A stretch of 64,000 nucleotides of DNA, from contig CAPQSW010000009.1 in the NCBI GenBank assembly GCA_948688495.1, forward strand, positions 1-64,000, in the 5' to 3' direction. Made by a program: the position numbers and the translations under genes. This document shows, one piece after another, positions 27,110-36,167 of this stretch (position 1 is the first letter of the stretch; each line of letters begins with the position of its first letter). Source of the stretch: an uncultured Lachnospiraceae bacterium (GTDB lineage: Bacteria; Bacillota; Clostridia; Lachnospirales; Lachnospiraceae). The notes beneath the pieces are model-generated. The model searched no databases. It was given only the letters and a program-made list of their open reading frames with translations, and was not told the origin of the DNA.

Positions 27110-28343
27110 ACCCGCATTGTTTGAAGAAAATGCATCCTATCTGCCGAATCCATCCTGCGGGTGGTATCGAATCTATCCGTTTGTCATAGAAAAGATGCCG
27201 GATTTTGAAGAATTGTACTGGTGCCTGCGCCCGGAAGAGAAGATTGCCCTGGTATTGGTGGATATAGGTGCATTTCGCGACGATGTAATTTCCGACGATG
27301 CGCTTGGGAACCTGGATGAGATTTTGAAGTTCTTTAGGAAACACGACAAAGAAGTCATTTTGCGTATCACCTATGACAGGGAAGGACGCGGTATGGAACG
27401 GGAGCCGGATTTTATAAGCACCGTTATCGGCCACATGCAGCAGTTGGGTGCGGTCATAAGACTCCACCGAAGCCAGATTCTTGTTGTACAGGGTGTGTTG
27501 GTGGGAAGCTGGGGGGAAATGCATGATTCCAAATTTCTGTCGGAGGAACGGTTAAGGCAGCTTTTGTGTGCATGGCAGGATGCCCTTAAGGATATTGCGA
27601 TTGCTGTGCGGACGCCGCAGCAGTGGCGGCTGTTGCACCGGGAGGACAGCGAGCCGGGAGAGGACAGGGTCGGTCTGTTTAACGATGGAATGTTCGGCTC
27701 AGAGGATCATCTTGGCACTTACGGTTGGCAGAAGAAAGCCCAGGCCGGCTGGAGAGGGCAGTGGTGCAAGGAAGAAGAAGCTGAGTTTGCAGGGCGGATT
27801 GCATCTGTTGTACCCTTTGGCGGAGAGGCCGTAGGAGAGTCTTTGGACTGGACAACCCGGGATGTCATAGAGGAGATGCGCCGTACTGGGGTCTGTTACT
27901 TAAACTGTATGCATGACATGCAGCGCCTTGGGCAGTGGAAAGAGACGGAATGCCGGATGGCAGGGGTCTGGGAAGGCAAATGTTTATATGATTATATCGG
28001 ATGTCACTTGGGATACCGCTTTACCATAAGAGGTGCGGAATTTATATGCAAAAAGGGTTTATATCTCAAAATTCAGATAGAGAATACAGGGTTTTCCAGC
28101 CTGAAGGAAGATGCTGAGCTGTTATTATATATGGGGAAGGATAAGTATTTTGTTCTGCCGGACAGCCTGTGTGGCGTGGGCTCACAGGAGGTTAAGGATA
28201 TTGTGGCCGAGCTGCCGCAAGAGCTGGCAGAATCCATATGCCCGCTGTCACTTGCAATGCGCAGGAAACGGGACGGGCATAAAATTCTTTTTGCCAATGA
28301 ATCTTTAGAAGATGGACGTGTAGTTTTAGGTCGGGTCGTTTAG
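27072..28343 (+). CDS. DUF4874/DUF4832 family protein, cytoplasmic paralogue
   Basis: 423 residues with no signal peptide. It shares motifs along its whole length with the convergent gene at 28355-29824: NPSCGWYRIY, VRTPQQWRL, GLFNDGMFGS and YDYIGCHLGYR. The first half looks like a TIM-barrel glycoside-hydrolase-like domain (DUF4874) and the second like a beta domain (DUF4832). It is translated from inside the end of the GT2 gene. Activity is unknown; a role in trimming or recognising the cluster's polymer is inference. Confidence 0.7.
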   Translation: MSFIKRKKRIRFEPALFEENASYLPNPSCGWYRIYPFVIEKMPDFEELYWCLRPEEKIALVLVDIGAFRDDVISDDALGNLDEILKFFRKHDKEVILRITYDREGRGMEREPDFISTVIGHMQQLGAVIRLHRSQILVVQGVLVGSWGEMHDSKFLSEERLRQLLCAWQDALKDIAIAVRTPQQWRLLHREDSEPGEDRVGLFNDGMFGSEDHLGTYGWQKKAQAGWRGQWCKEEEAEFAGRIASVVPFGGEAVGESLDWTTRDVIEEMRRTGVCYLNCMHDMQRLGQWKETECRMAGVWEGKCLYDYIGCHLGYRFTIRGAEFICKKGLYLKIQIENTGFSSLKEDAELLLYMGKDKYFVLPDSLCGVGSQEVKDIVAELPQELAESICPLSLAMRRKRDGHKILFANESLEDGRVVLGRVV

Positions 28344-28354
28344 CTTCTTTCCGT

Positions 28355-29824
28355 TTAAGGGGTTGGGGACGTTATGGAAGAATTATCCGCTCTATTCACT
28401 TTAACGCGGAAAGAACCTACAAAATAGCCATATTTACCGGAAGCCGTTTTGTTGGCAAGCTGGATGTTTTGTTTTGTGGCAGGATCGAATAGCTGATAGT
28501 AAATCCGGTAATTTCCATCCTGGTACCTGCGGACGTCAAGGGGAACGCGGAAGGTAGCTGTCTCCCCGCTTTTCCAAAAGCGGTTATCTGTATTTACTTT
28601 TATCGTATCGCAAATGCTTCCGTCCATGCGAAGTATCGTCACGATGGAGGTAAATGGACGGTAACAGACGGAGAATCCGCTGTTTTCCATTGTCACGGAT
28701 AGAGTGGCATTATGGGTTTGAAACGTGTGAAACGAACAGTCTGACGCAAGAAGCGCATAACGGTAACCTAGATGCGCACCAATATAGGAATAGCCATCTG
28801 TGCCGTCAAAACAATCCTCCCCACGGTAGACAGAGTTTTTCCATTTGTCCAGCACAGCAAGATCGTAGCCGCAGTCGAGGTAGGAGACATGCATGGCTTT
28901 TAAATCTTTTACGGCATCCGGGAAGTCATTATATTTGTTATCTAAAACGACTTCGCCTCCGTTTGGTACGTAATTGCACAGTTTGTTCTGAAAGGCGATC
29001 TCCTCCTCCCGTGTGCCTTTGCCGGTAAAATCCTTGGAGGGGGTAAAGGCTTTGTCCCCATAGGTCCCCAAATCGTTGCCAGAGCCCAACATACCGTCGT
29101 TAAATAGCCCGGTCCTGGCGGAACTGCTGCCGGAAAAAGCATCCGCTTCCGAAATGGGGGCAGAAGACCGGCTTACGATACGGTAATGTTCCGGGGTACG
29201 CACAGAAAGGTAAATGGCGGGGTCAATCACGGAATCGAGGGTTGCAAAGAGCTCACGCATATTTTCCAGGGACATATAGTTAGAGTTGTTCATTTCCCCG
29301 CAGTTGCCAACGTAGATACCCTGCATCAGATATACACAGTCAGTATATTTGTTGACAATTTCCGCGGTTTGCGTCATATGGCGTTTGATAATTGAAATTT
29401 CTTTTGGTTCCGTTTCTTTTGCCTTGCCGTTCCAGTCATACAGGAAGCGGAGAATTAGCTGTTTGTGCGAATCTTTCCAGGCAAGAAGAAGCGCGTCTAA
29501 CTGGGACAATGAGGATACACTGATTTCAGAAGCCGGGTAGTTGCGCAGATTAATTTCCAAAAGGGCAAGCTGGTTGTTGTCCCTTTTGATCGTTTGGTGT
29601 ATATTATCCATATTAAGCGGCTCGGTGTCCGAGAGCGCATAACCATAGATATGGTACCAGCCTTGATAGGGATTATCCAATTGCCGGCTGGAAGGGCTGT
29701 AAATTCCTGGCTGGTAGGAAACGGTATAATATTCGTGCGGATAGAGCAGGTAAGTGCCGGCGCCTGTAATATGAAACATCGACAGCAGCAGGCAGGGGAT
29801 CGTAAGTAAAAAAAATTTTTTCAT
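28355..29824 (-). CDS. secreted DUF4874/DUF4832 family protein
   Basis: 489 residues with an N-terminal signal peptide (KKFFLLTIPCLLLSMFHITGAG). Then NPYQGWYHIYGYA, YVGNCGEMNNSNY, VRTPEHYRIV, GLFNDGMLGSGNDLGTYG and YSYIGAHLGYRYAL follow, the same motifs as in the convergent paralogue. The family often includes secreted, possibly carbohydrate-active proteins. It is the only gene within the Pel block on the minus strand and has its own promoter (TATAAT in the 67-bp gap shared with the Stealth gene). Confidence 0.75.
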   Translation of the reverse strand: MKKFFLLTIPCLLLSMFHITGAGTYLLYPHEYYTVSYQPGIYSPSSRQLDNPYQGWYHIYGYALSDTEPLNMDNIHQTIKRDNNQLALLEINLRNYPASEISVSSLSQLDALLLAWKDSHKQLILRFLYDWNGKAKETEPKEISIIKRHMTQTAEIVNKYTDCVYLMQGIYVGNCGEMNNSNYMSLENMRELFATLDSVIDPAIYLSVRTPEHYRIVSRSSAPISEADAFSGSSSARTGLFNDGMLGSGNDLGTYGDKAFTPSKDFTGKGTREEEIAFQNKLCNYVPNGGEVVLDNKYNDFPDAVKDLKAMHVSYLDCGYDLAVLDKWKNSVYRGEDCFDGTDGYSYIGAHLGYRYALLASDCSFHTFQTHNATLSVTMENSGFSVCYRPFTSIVTILRMDGSICDTIKVNTDNRFWKSGETATFRVPLDVRRYQDGNYRIYYQLFDPATKQNIQLANKTASGKYGYFVGSFRVKVNRADNSSITSPTP

Positions 29825-29891
29825 GAAATACCTCGTAATTTTTATTTTATATTATATCATAACATAACATAGCACAAAAAGGATTGAAATT

Positions 29892-30899
29892 ATGCAGGAA
29901 AGTAAAATTGATTTTGTCATGCCGTGGGTAGATGGCAGTGATGCAGCGTGGCAGAGGGAAAAGAGCAGATATGATGCATCACGGGATGCGGATGATGCGG
30001 ATGAGCGTTACCGGGACTGGGACATATTGAAATACTGGTTCCGGGGTGTGGAGAAATATGCCCCGTGGGTTCGGAAAATCCATTTTATTACCTGGGGGCA
30101 CCTGCCTGAGTGGCTTGATACATCCAACCCCAGACTGAATGTTGTGCGCCATGAGGACTATATCCCGAAGGAGTACCTTCCAACCTTTAATTCCCACACG
30201 ATTGAATGGAATATGTATAGGATAGAGGGGCTGTCAGAACAGTTTGTCTATTTTAATGATGATGTATTTCTGACGGGACTGGTAAGACCGGAAGATTTCT
30301 TCCATGACGGAAAGCCCTGTGATATGCTGGCATTCCAGCCGGTTGTAGCAAATCCGGCAAATCCTGTTATGTCCCATATTTATATGAACAATTCCCTGGT
30401 GCTCTCCAAATATTTTACTAAGAGGGAGAATGTAAAAGGGCAGCCGGGAAATTATTTTAAGCTGGGTTATCCGTGCATGTATTTCTTCTATAATCTGCTG
30501 GAACTGGCATTTCCCCTGTTTACGGGATTTTATACGGTACATGGGGCGGCCCCTTTTTTAAAGGAAACGTTTCGGACGCTGTGGGAAAAGGAGCAGGTAC
30601 TATTAGACGGGACATGCCGTCATCGGTTCCGGAGTGAAGATGATGTAAGCCAGTACCTTGCCCGCGAGTGGCAGAAGTTATCCGGGAATTTTCATGCAAA
30701 GAATATTACAAGGCATTTCAAGTATTTCAATGTAAAGAATGATAACCAGGAGCTTGTCCGGGCGATCGTAAGCCAGAAAGCACGGATGATCTGTATCAAT
30801 GATGCAAATGAACCGATTGACTTTATCTATGCGAGAAAGCAGATAAGGGATGCCTTTGAGCAGATTTTGCCAGAAAAATCAGAATTTGAGAAAAGTTAG
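29892..30899 (+). CDS. Stealth-family sugar-phosphate transferase
   Basis: 335 residues. Conserved region 1 reads DFVMPWVDGSDAAW, region 2 contains DILKYWFRGVEKYAPWVRKI and HFITWGHLPEWLD, and later blocks include FNSHTIEWNMYRI and YFNDDVFL. Stealth proteins transfer hexose-1-phosphate in capsule or cell-wall polymer synthesis. This suggests the locus makes a phosphodiester-containing glycan or decorates a glycan with sugar phosphates in addition to Pel. Confidence 0.92.
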   Translation: MQESKIDFVMPWVDGSDAAWQREKSRYDASRDADDADERYRDWDILKYWFRGVEKYAPWVRKIHFITWGHLPEWLDTSNPRLNVVRHEDYIPKEYLPTFNSHTIEWNMYRIEGLSEQFVYFNDDVFLTGLVRPEDFFHDGKPCDMLAFQPVVANPANPVMSHIYMNNSLVLSKYFTKRENVKGQPGNYFKLGYPCMYFFYNLLELAFPLFTGFYTVHGAAPFLKETFRTLWEKEQVLLDGTCRHRFRSEDDVSQYLAREWQKLSGNFHAKNITRHFKYFNVKNDNQELVRAIVSQKARMICINDANEPIDFIYARKQIRDAFEQILPEKSEFEKS

Positions 30900-30909
30900 G
30901 AAGTCTTTT

Positions 30910-32472
30910 ATGGAAACAAAAACCAGAACAGAATATTCCGCACGCAATACAACAGTGGCGCTTTTATCCCGCCTGACAGCAATTCTCATGGGATATCTGC
31001 TGAGGGTTGTGTTTACACATACGTTGAATGAGAGCTATGTGGGAGTAAACGGGCTCTTTACAGATATTATTCAGGTACTGTCCCTGTCTGAGATGGGGAT
31101 TGGGACGGCGATTACGTTTGCCCTTTACCGTCCGATTGCGGAAGGGGATATTGAGAAACAGAAGTCCCTGATGAAGCTTTTTCGGAATTTTTACCGGATA
31201 ACAGCCGCTATCGTAGCCGTAGGAGGAAGTCTTTTCATTCCTTTTATGGATATGTTTATTAAGGATTATGAGAATATAGACCATCTGACGTTGATCTATG
31301 TACTGTATCTTGTGAATACGGTCTGCTCGTATCTGCTGATATATAAGAAAACGTTGATGGATGCGCATCAGCTATTATATATAGGTACGTTTTATCAGAC
31401 GATGTCGTGGGTATTGCAGGATATTCTGCAGATTGCGGTGCTTATCTGGAGGCGGGATTTTATCCTGTTTTTGTTAATCAATATAGCGACTACTATCTTG
31501 TGCAATGTATGCATTTCCATACGTGCCAACCAACGGTATCCTTATTTAAAGGAGAAGCAGGCGCAGCCTCTCCCCCGGGAAGAAAAGAGAAAGATTTTCT
31601 CTAATATCCGGGCAATGCTGATGCATAAGGTTGGAACAGTGATTGTCAATAATACCGATAACCTGCTTCTGTCTGCATTTGTGGGTCTTGTCAGTGTGGG
31701 AAAATATTCCAATTACTATCTGGTGATTGGTTCGATCCGCCAGATGTTGAATCAGGTATACCAGGGAATTACAGCGAGCGTCGGAAATTTGGGCGTGACA
31801 GAGGATGAGGGACATATTCAGAAAGTATTTGAGGCCGTCTTTTTTATTGGGCAATGGATGTATGGATTCGCGTTTATCTGCCTGTACGAGCTCTTAAATC
31901 CCTTCATAGAAATTAGTTTTGGAAAACAGTATATTTTTGCGGAAACAACGGTTTTTGTGCTGTGCATGAACTTTTTTTTGAATGGAATGCGAAATGCGAC
32001 GCTGACATTCCGTGATTCGATGGGACTGTTCTGGTATGACAGGCATAAAGCGATTGTGGAGGCTGTTTTAAATCTGGGAATTTCCCTTGTGTTAGTGAAC
32101 GTTATGGGATTGACCGGTGTTTTTCTGGGAACGTTATTCAGTATGGCGCTGACTTCTTTGTGGGTGGAGCCGTATGTGTTGTATAAGCATGGATTCCATA
32201 AATCGTGTGTCGGTTACTTTGTACGCTATTTAGCCTATATGGTTGTGATTGCGATTGGCTGGTATGTGACGGACCTGGTATGCAGGGAGCTGGTGGTTAT
32301 GGGAATCCGTGACGCAGCAGAGACACTGGCGGCAAGGCTTGTGGTATGCGTGTTTGTGCCCAATATCTGGTTTCTTATTGTCTATGTAAGGACAAAAGAA
32401 TTCCGTTTCTTATGGGAAAAGGCAAAAGATCTGATGAAAAATTTCGCTAAGAGAGGAGGTGCGCGGAAATGA
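30910..32472 (+). CDS. Wzx-type polysaccharide flippase (MOP superfamily)
   Basis: 520 residues with about 12-14 membrane helices. The N-terminus SARNTTVALLSRLTAILMGYLLRVVF and ESYVGVNGLFTDIIQVLSLSEMG are typical of lipid-linked oligosaccharide translocases. The ATG at 30910 sits behind TTAGGAAG; an earlier ATG at 30850 overlaps the Stealth gene. Together with the GT2, GT4 and Stealth genes it implies a lipid-linked pathway beside the synthase-dependent Pel route. It overlaps the next gene by 4 bp. Confidence 0.9.
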   Translation: METKTRTEYSARNTTVALLSRLTAILMGYLLRVVFTHTLNESYVGVNGLFTDIIQVLSLSEMGIGTAITFALYRPIAEGDIEKQKSLMKLFRNFYRITAAIVAVGGSLFIPFMDMFIKDYENIDHLTLIYVLYLVNTVCSYLLIYKKTLMDAHQLLYIGTFYQTMSWVLQDILQIAVLIWRRDFILFLLINIATTILCNVCISIRANQRYPYLKEKQAQPLPREEKRKIFSNIRAMLMHKVGTVIVNNTDNLLLSAFVGLVSVGKYSNYYLVIGSIRQMLNQVYQGITASVGNLGVTEDEGHIQKVFEAVFFIGQWMYGFAFICLYELLNPFIEISFGKQYIFAETTVFVLCMNFFLNGMRNATLTFRDSMGLFWYDRHKAIVEAVLNLGISLVLVNVMGLTGVFLGTLFSMALTSLWVEPYVLYKHGFHKSCVGYFVRYLAYMVVIAIGWYVTDLVCRELVVMGIRDAAETLAARLVVCVFVPNIWFLIVYVRTKEFRFLWEKAKDLMKNFAKRGGARK

Positions 32473-33683
32473 AACAGGAAGAAAAGATGCTGCTTGGAAG
32501 GTTAAAACAAGCGTTAAATCCAGATTTAAAAACAACAGTAATCACAGAGGAATGCAGGGAACGGGAACTTAGCCAGATATTTGAGACAGCAAAAAGACAT
32601 ACCGTACTGCCGCTTCTCTTTGATGTTTATGAAGATGATTCACATGTTGCTGAGGGATATGGAGAGGTTCTCCGTCAGTCTGCCGTCGTTACCGTGCGCT
32701 CAAATTACCGACTCTTATTCCTGACGAAATATATTACGCAGCTTTTAGAAAAGGAGGGAATCTGTGCCATTCTTTTAAAGGGGGCAGCCACGGCCTCCTA
32801 TTATCCGGTGCCGGAGCTGCGTAAGTCCGGGGATGTGGACATTCTCATTCCACGAGAGGAATCGTTCCAGCGGGCAGTGGAATTGCTGAAAAAAGAAGGC
32901 TTTATCGAATGTGAAGATCAGTTTACACAGCATCATATCGAACTGAAAAACGATGAGGGCATTTCTGTTGAAGTCCATAGTATATTGGCAGAGCCTTTTG
33001 AGAGCAGGAAAATGAACCAATATTTGGAAACGCTGCTTTTGGCATACGAGGAACATGTCATCCAAAATGATTCATGGGGGATTACGATCTACCAGCCAGG
33101 AGATGCATACCATGCCTTTTACCTGGTGGTCCATATGCTGCAGCATTTCCTGCGGGCAGGATTCGGACTGAAATTTCTGTGTGATTGGACCGTTTTCTGG
33201 AACCGCGAGGTCGCAGAGGAGGAAAAAGAAACGTTTCTGTGCCTGGTAAAAGAGAGCGGGACAAAAGGGTTTGTCACAGTATTGACAAAAGCCTGTATGG
33301 AATATTTAGGGCTTCGTGAGCAAAGTGCAGGCTTTTTGCTTGAAAAGTCAGAATTGCCGGGCGAGACAGATTTAAAGCGGCTGGCAGAGGAGTTCATGGA
33401 GGAAGTCTTTGCCGGCGGAGAATTTGGACATGATGACAGACAGCGGATGGTTGCCATGCGCGGAACGGGAATTACTGCCTATATCCGGGAATTTCATCAT
33501 CAAATGCACTTGAATTATCCCAAAGTGGGAAATATATTTCTGCTCTGGCCTTTGCTCTGGCTGCTGACTCTTTGGCGTTTCCTCCATAATAACCGCGCCA
33601 TACGCAAGGTGAAGGGGTGGGATATACTAAAGGAAGCGGGGAGACGGAGCAGGCTCATAGACAGAATGAAGCTGTTTTCCTGA
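32469..33683 (+). CDS. NTP_transf_5 nucleotidyltransferase family protein
   Basis: 404 residues. The nucleotidyltransferase core is LLKGAATASYYPVPELRKSGDVDILI with the metal-binding Asp122 and Asp124, and a third acid in SVEVHSI. This family (PF14907-like) is found in some lasso-peptide clusters beside HprK-like kinases. It is translationally coupled to the flippase gene yet belongs with the PqqD/kinase set by family. It could modify the phosphorylated substrate or a sugar phosphate; the substrate is unknown. Confidence 0.85.
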   Translation: MKQEEKMLLGRLKQALNPDLKTTVITEECRERELSQIFETAKRHTVLPLLFDVYEDDSHVAEGYGEVLRQSAVVTVRSNYRLLFLTKYITQLLEKEGICAILLKGAATASYYPVPELRKSGDVDILIPREESFQRAVELLKKEGFIECEDQFTQHHIELKNDEGISVEVHSILAEPFESRKMNQYLETLLLAYEEHVIQNDSWGITIYQPGDAYHAFYLVVHMLQHFLRAGFGLKFLCDWTVFWNREVAEEEKETFLCLVKESGTKGFVTVLTKACMEYLGLREQSAGFLLEKSELPGETDLKRLAEEFMEEVFAGGEFGHDDRQRMVAMRGTGITAYIREFHHQMHLNYPKVGNIFLLWPLLWLLTLWRFLHNNRAIRKVKGWDILKEAGRRSRLIDRMKLFS

Positions 33684-33706
33684 GCCGGGGCTGTGATGCC
33701 AAAATA

Positions 33707-35467
33707 TTAGAAGCTCCGCACCATCTCCTCAATTTCTTCCTCATTTAAAGTGACACATTTCTTGTCACGGATGGCATAGACGCGTTTGCAGATAGTCAAT
33801 ACGGATGGACGGTGTGTTGTCACAATACACGTACGCGGATATTCGTCGGACATAATGTTTCTAAGGACTTTGCGTTCTGTAGCGACATCCAGTGCGGACG
33901 TTGCCTCGTCCAGCAATAGGATGGGGGAGCGGCGCAGCAAAGCCCTTGCAATGGAAAGCCGCTGTGCCTGTCCTTCAGAAAAGCCGCCGCCGCGCTCTTT
34001 GATCTTACTGTAAATGCCCTCTGGAAGTTTTTCGATAAAATCCCAGGCGCAGGACAGTTTTAAAGCATCAATAATATCCTCGTCTGAAGCATCAGGTTTT
34101 ACATTTCGCATATTTTCCGCAATTGTACCAGAAAACATAGTATTTCCCTGAGGAACATAGGAAAATAATTTTCGTGTCGAGGGAGTCAGGGGAATCGTAC
34201 CCGCATGTCCGCCAAGTTCCGCGGAGCCGTTCTGAGAGCGCATTAGTGATAAAATCAAGCGTATCATGGTGGTCTTGCCCTCGCCGGAGGGACCTACCAA
34301 GGCAACGACTTCATGTGGATGTGCCTCCATAGATGCGCCCTTGAAAACCAGGGTTCCATTGCTATAAGCATATTCTAACTCCTTAATATAGAGGCTTATG
34401 CCATCTGCCTTATTTATCTTTAAAAATTCATCTACAGCTTCATTCTGGCTGTAATCTTCCCGCGGCATTTCGATAATGTCCATGAGACGGCCGGCAGAGG
34501 TCGTTAGTCCGATGGTAGTGGGAACGAGTGACGTCAGGTTGTGCAGCGTACCGGTCAGTGTACCGGAAAGGCTTAAAAACATTGTCATGGTACCGTAACT
34601 GATAGCGCCGCTGAAGACGCGGTAAATTCCCCATCCATAGGAGGCATAGGATACTAACAATGCCACAGTAGACAAGAGCAGGGAGGTTCCCATTGACATT
34701 TTCTGGAAATCGAGCCGCATATTAATGTATTCTTTTTGCAGTTGTTTTAAACGTGCAACATACAGCCGGATTAAATCAAATGCTTTAATTGTCTGGATAT
34801 TGGAAAATGCCTCCTGATTGAAGCCGGACATCTTAGCGCCCATTGCAGCGCTTCGTTTGTTGTTGTTGACCATGCGGTTTAAGAGTGTCTTTGAGAGCAG
34901 CAGACTGACCGGCATGCCCAAAAACGCAAATATGGCGAACGAAGGGTCGTAATAAATGACCATTGCAAATGCACTGATAAAACGGAACACATAAATAATT
35001 GTATTTGGTACAAAATTTAGGATACCGTTAGAAATTGCGGAGGCATCTGATCCCCAGCGTGTCAGAAGGTCCCCGGTATGGTATGTAGTCAGTGACTCCC
35101 AGTCCGTCACCAGAATTTTAGAGAAAATATCAGCCTTAATCTCGGAATCCACCTTCAGGCTTAAATAGGTGGATGCATACTCGGAAATCAGGTTTAGGAA
35201 GGTGGTTCCTACATTCAGTCCAATCATGATGGAAAAGGTCTTAATAACCTCCCCGGCCTGATGTCCCGTGATGATATCAACTAAATCTCTGGAGACCAGG
35301 CTGGTCAAGAGGGCAACGACAGTCCCGACCATGCCCAGAAGGGTATAGAATATCATAGTCAGCCAGTAATGCTTTGCATACTGGTAAATCCACAAGGTCT
35401 GTTTCCACATTTCCCCAAGCCGTCCGGCCTTAATACGTCCTATCAGGAACTTGACTTTCTTTTTCAT
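33707..35467 (-). CDS. ABC exporter, fused permease and ATPase
   Basis: 586 residues. A six-helix exporter domain (about 35-330) is followed by an ATPase domain: Walker A GPSGEGKTT, signature FSEGQAQRLS (Gly-Gly replaced by Glu-Gly), Walker B ILLLDEATS and H-loop TTHRPS. There is no N-terminal C39 peptidase, so cleavage of any peptide substrate would need another protease such as the S26-type enzyme at 13133. It lies downstream of the EGVYAASG-motif protein on the same strand, past a terminator. Probable exporter for that protein or a similar substrate. Confidence 0.88.
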   Translation of the reverse strand: MKKKVKFLIGRIKAGRLGEMWKQTLWIYQYAKHYWLTMIFYTLLGMVGTVVALLTSLVSRDLVDIITGHQAGEVIKTFSIMIGLNVGTTFLNLISEYASTYLSLKVDSEIKADIFSKILVTDWESLTTYHTGDLLTRWGSDASAISNGILNFVPNTIIYVFRFISAFAMVIYYDPSFAIFAFLGMPVSLLLSKTLLNRMVNNNKRSAAMGAKMSGFNQEAFSNIQTIKAFDLIRLYVARLKQLQKEYINMRLDFQKMSMGTSLLLSTVALLVSYASYGWGIYRVFSGAISYGTMTMFLSLSGTLTGTLHNLTSLVPTTIGLTTSAGRLMDIIEMPREDYSQNEAVDEFLKINKADGISLYIKELEYAYSNGTLVFKGASMEAHPHEVVALVGPSGEGKTTMIRLILSLMRSQNGSAELGGHAGTIPLTPSTRKLFSYVPQGNTMFSGTIAENMRNVKPDASDEDIIDALKLSCAWDFIEKLPEGIYSKIKERGGGFSEGQAQRLSIARALLRRSPILLLDEATSALDVATERKVLRNIMSDEYPRTCIVTTHRPSVLTICKRVYAIRDKKCVTLNEEEIEEMVRSF

Positions 35468-35552
35468 GAAAAAGCATCCTTTCGCGAGTACACCAAATAT
35501 TATAGGAAGACAGGTTTACGCCTTCGCGTGATAAGGTCTTTCCTAATAAGAT

Positions 35553-35586
35553 GAAAAACAGCACTGCCTGTAATAAGCAGTGCTGC
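35553..35586 (-). terminator. Rho-independent terminator between EGVYAASG protein and ABC exporter
   Basis: CAGCACTGC and GCAGTGCTG form a nine-pair stem, followed on the minus strand by TTTTTC. It lies after the small secreted-protein gene and before the exporter gene, so exporter transcription needs read-through or its own promoter. Confidence 0.85.
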
Positions 35587-35637
35587 CCCACAATACATAA
35601 TTAGCAAAACATGATGTCATTTCGGTTTCACAAGGTA

Positions 35638-35708
35638 ATGGTACGCGCCGCTTCGCGTCACCTGCCAAATCGTCAGAAGGCATGTTAGAAATGCTTCGCA
35701 TTTGCCTT
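35638..35708 (-). repeat. REP-like palindromic element plus hairpin
   Basis: On the minus strand this holds TGGCAGGTGACGCGAAGCGG followed by CGCGTACC, closely matching an element at 42155-42187. Beside it is a hairpin (35675-35708) with GAAGGC outer arms and an AAATGC/GCATTT inner stem. Both lie just after the EGVYAASG protein gene. Confidence 0.6.
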
Positions 35709-35714
35709 CTTCCT

Positions 35715-36167
35715 CTAATTACCGTCTGCCCCGCCGCCTTGTACATTGACAGTTTTTGTACAGGAAATTGATTTGCCTATACATTCAAGAGCCGTCGTGG
35801 TTGCCTGATCGCCTGTAGATGCCCACACCTTGTAGGTCATGGTGTCGCCGGACTTGTAAGCATTAGCGTGTAATTCACGCACAATAGTAACCGTGTTACC
35901 GCTAAACGTAACGGGAAATTCGGAATAGGCATCCGTCAAAGGCTGGCTGAACGTAAGGGTAACTGTAGATGCAGATGAGATATGCTCTACAGCGGTAGAA
36001 TGTACACACTTAACCTCAAATACATGATGACCGCCGCCATTCCAAGCTTGTGTAGAATAACAATCAACTGACCAACAGTCAGCAGCTTCTGTAGCGCCGC
36101 TCGCAGCGTATACACCCTCGTTTAAACCATCGTTTACCATTACCATAGGTTTTTCATAACCTTTCAT
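35715..36167 (-). CDS. EGVYAASG-motif protein, candidate substrate of the PqqD/kinase/exporter system
   Basis: 150 residues. The N-terminus runs MKGYEKPMVMVNDGLNEGVY and continues AASG; it has no hydrophobic stretch, so it is not a Sec signal, but looks like a leader ending in EGVYAASG (17-24). The rest is Ser/Thr/Val-rich with beta character and has Cys at 31, 36, 54, 129 and 136, ending in NVQGGGADGN. GGGAGGC lies nine bases before the ATG. It is probably expressed on its own, given a terminator downstream. I recognise no domain. I infer that the leader is bound by a PqqD protein and the product exported by the adjacent ABC transporter. Confidence 0.7.
   Translation of the reverse strand: MKGYEKPMVMVNDGLNEGVYAASGATEAADCWSVDCYSTQAWNGGGHHVFEVKCVHSTAVEHISSASTVTLTFSQPLTDAYSEFPVTFSGNTVTIVRELHANAYKSGDTMTYKVWASTGDQATTTALECIGKSISCTKTVNVQGGGADGN

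Noticed and set aside
28654..29028. Plus-strand ORF of 124 codons
   Set aside because: Shadow opposite the secreted DUF4832 gene, with no supporting features.
35543..35746. 67-codon minus-strand ORF downstream of the EGVYAASG protein gene
   Set aside because: It runs through a terminator and a palindromic element and has no ribosome binding site.
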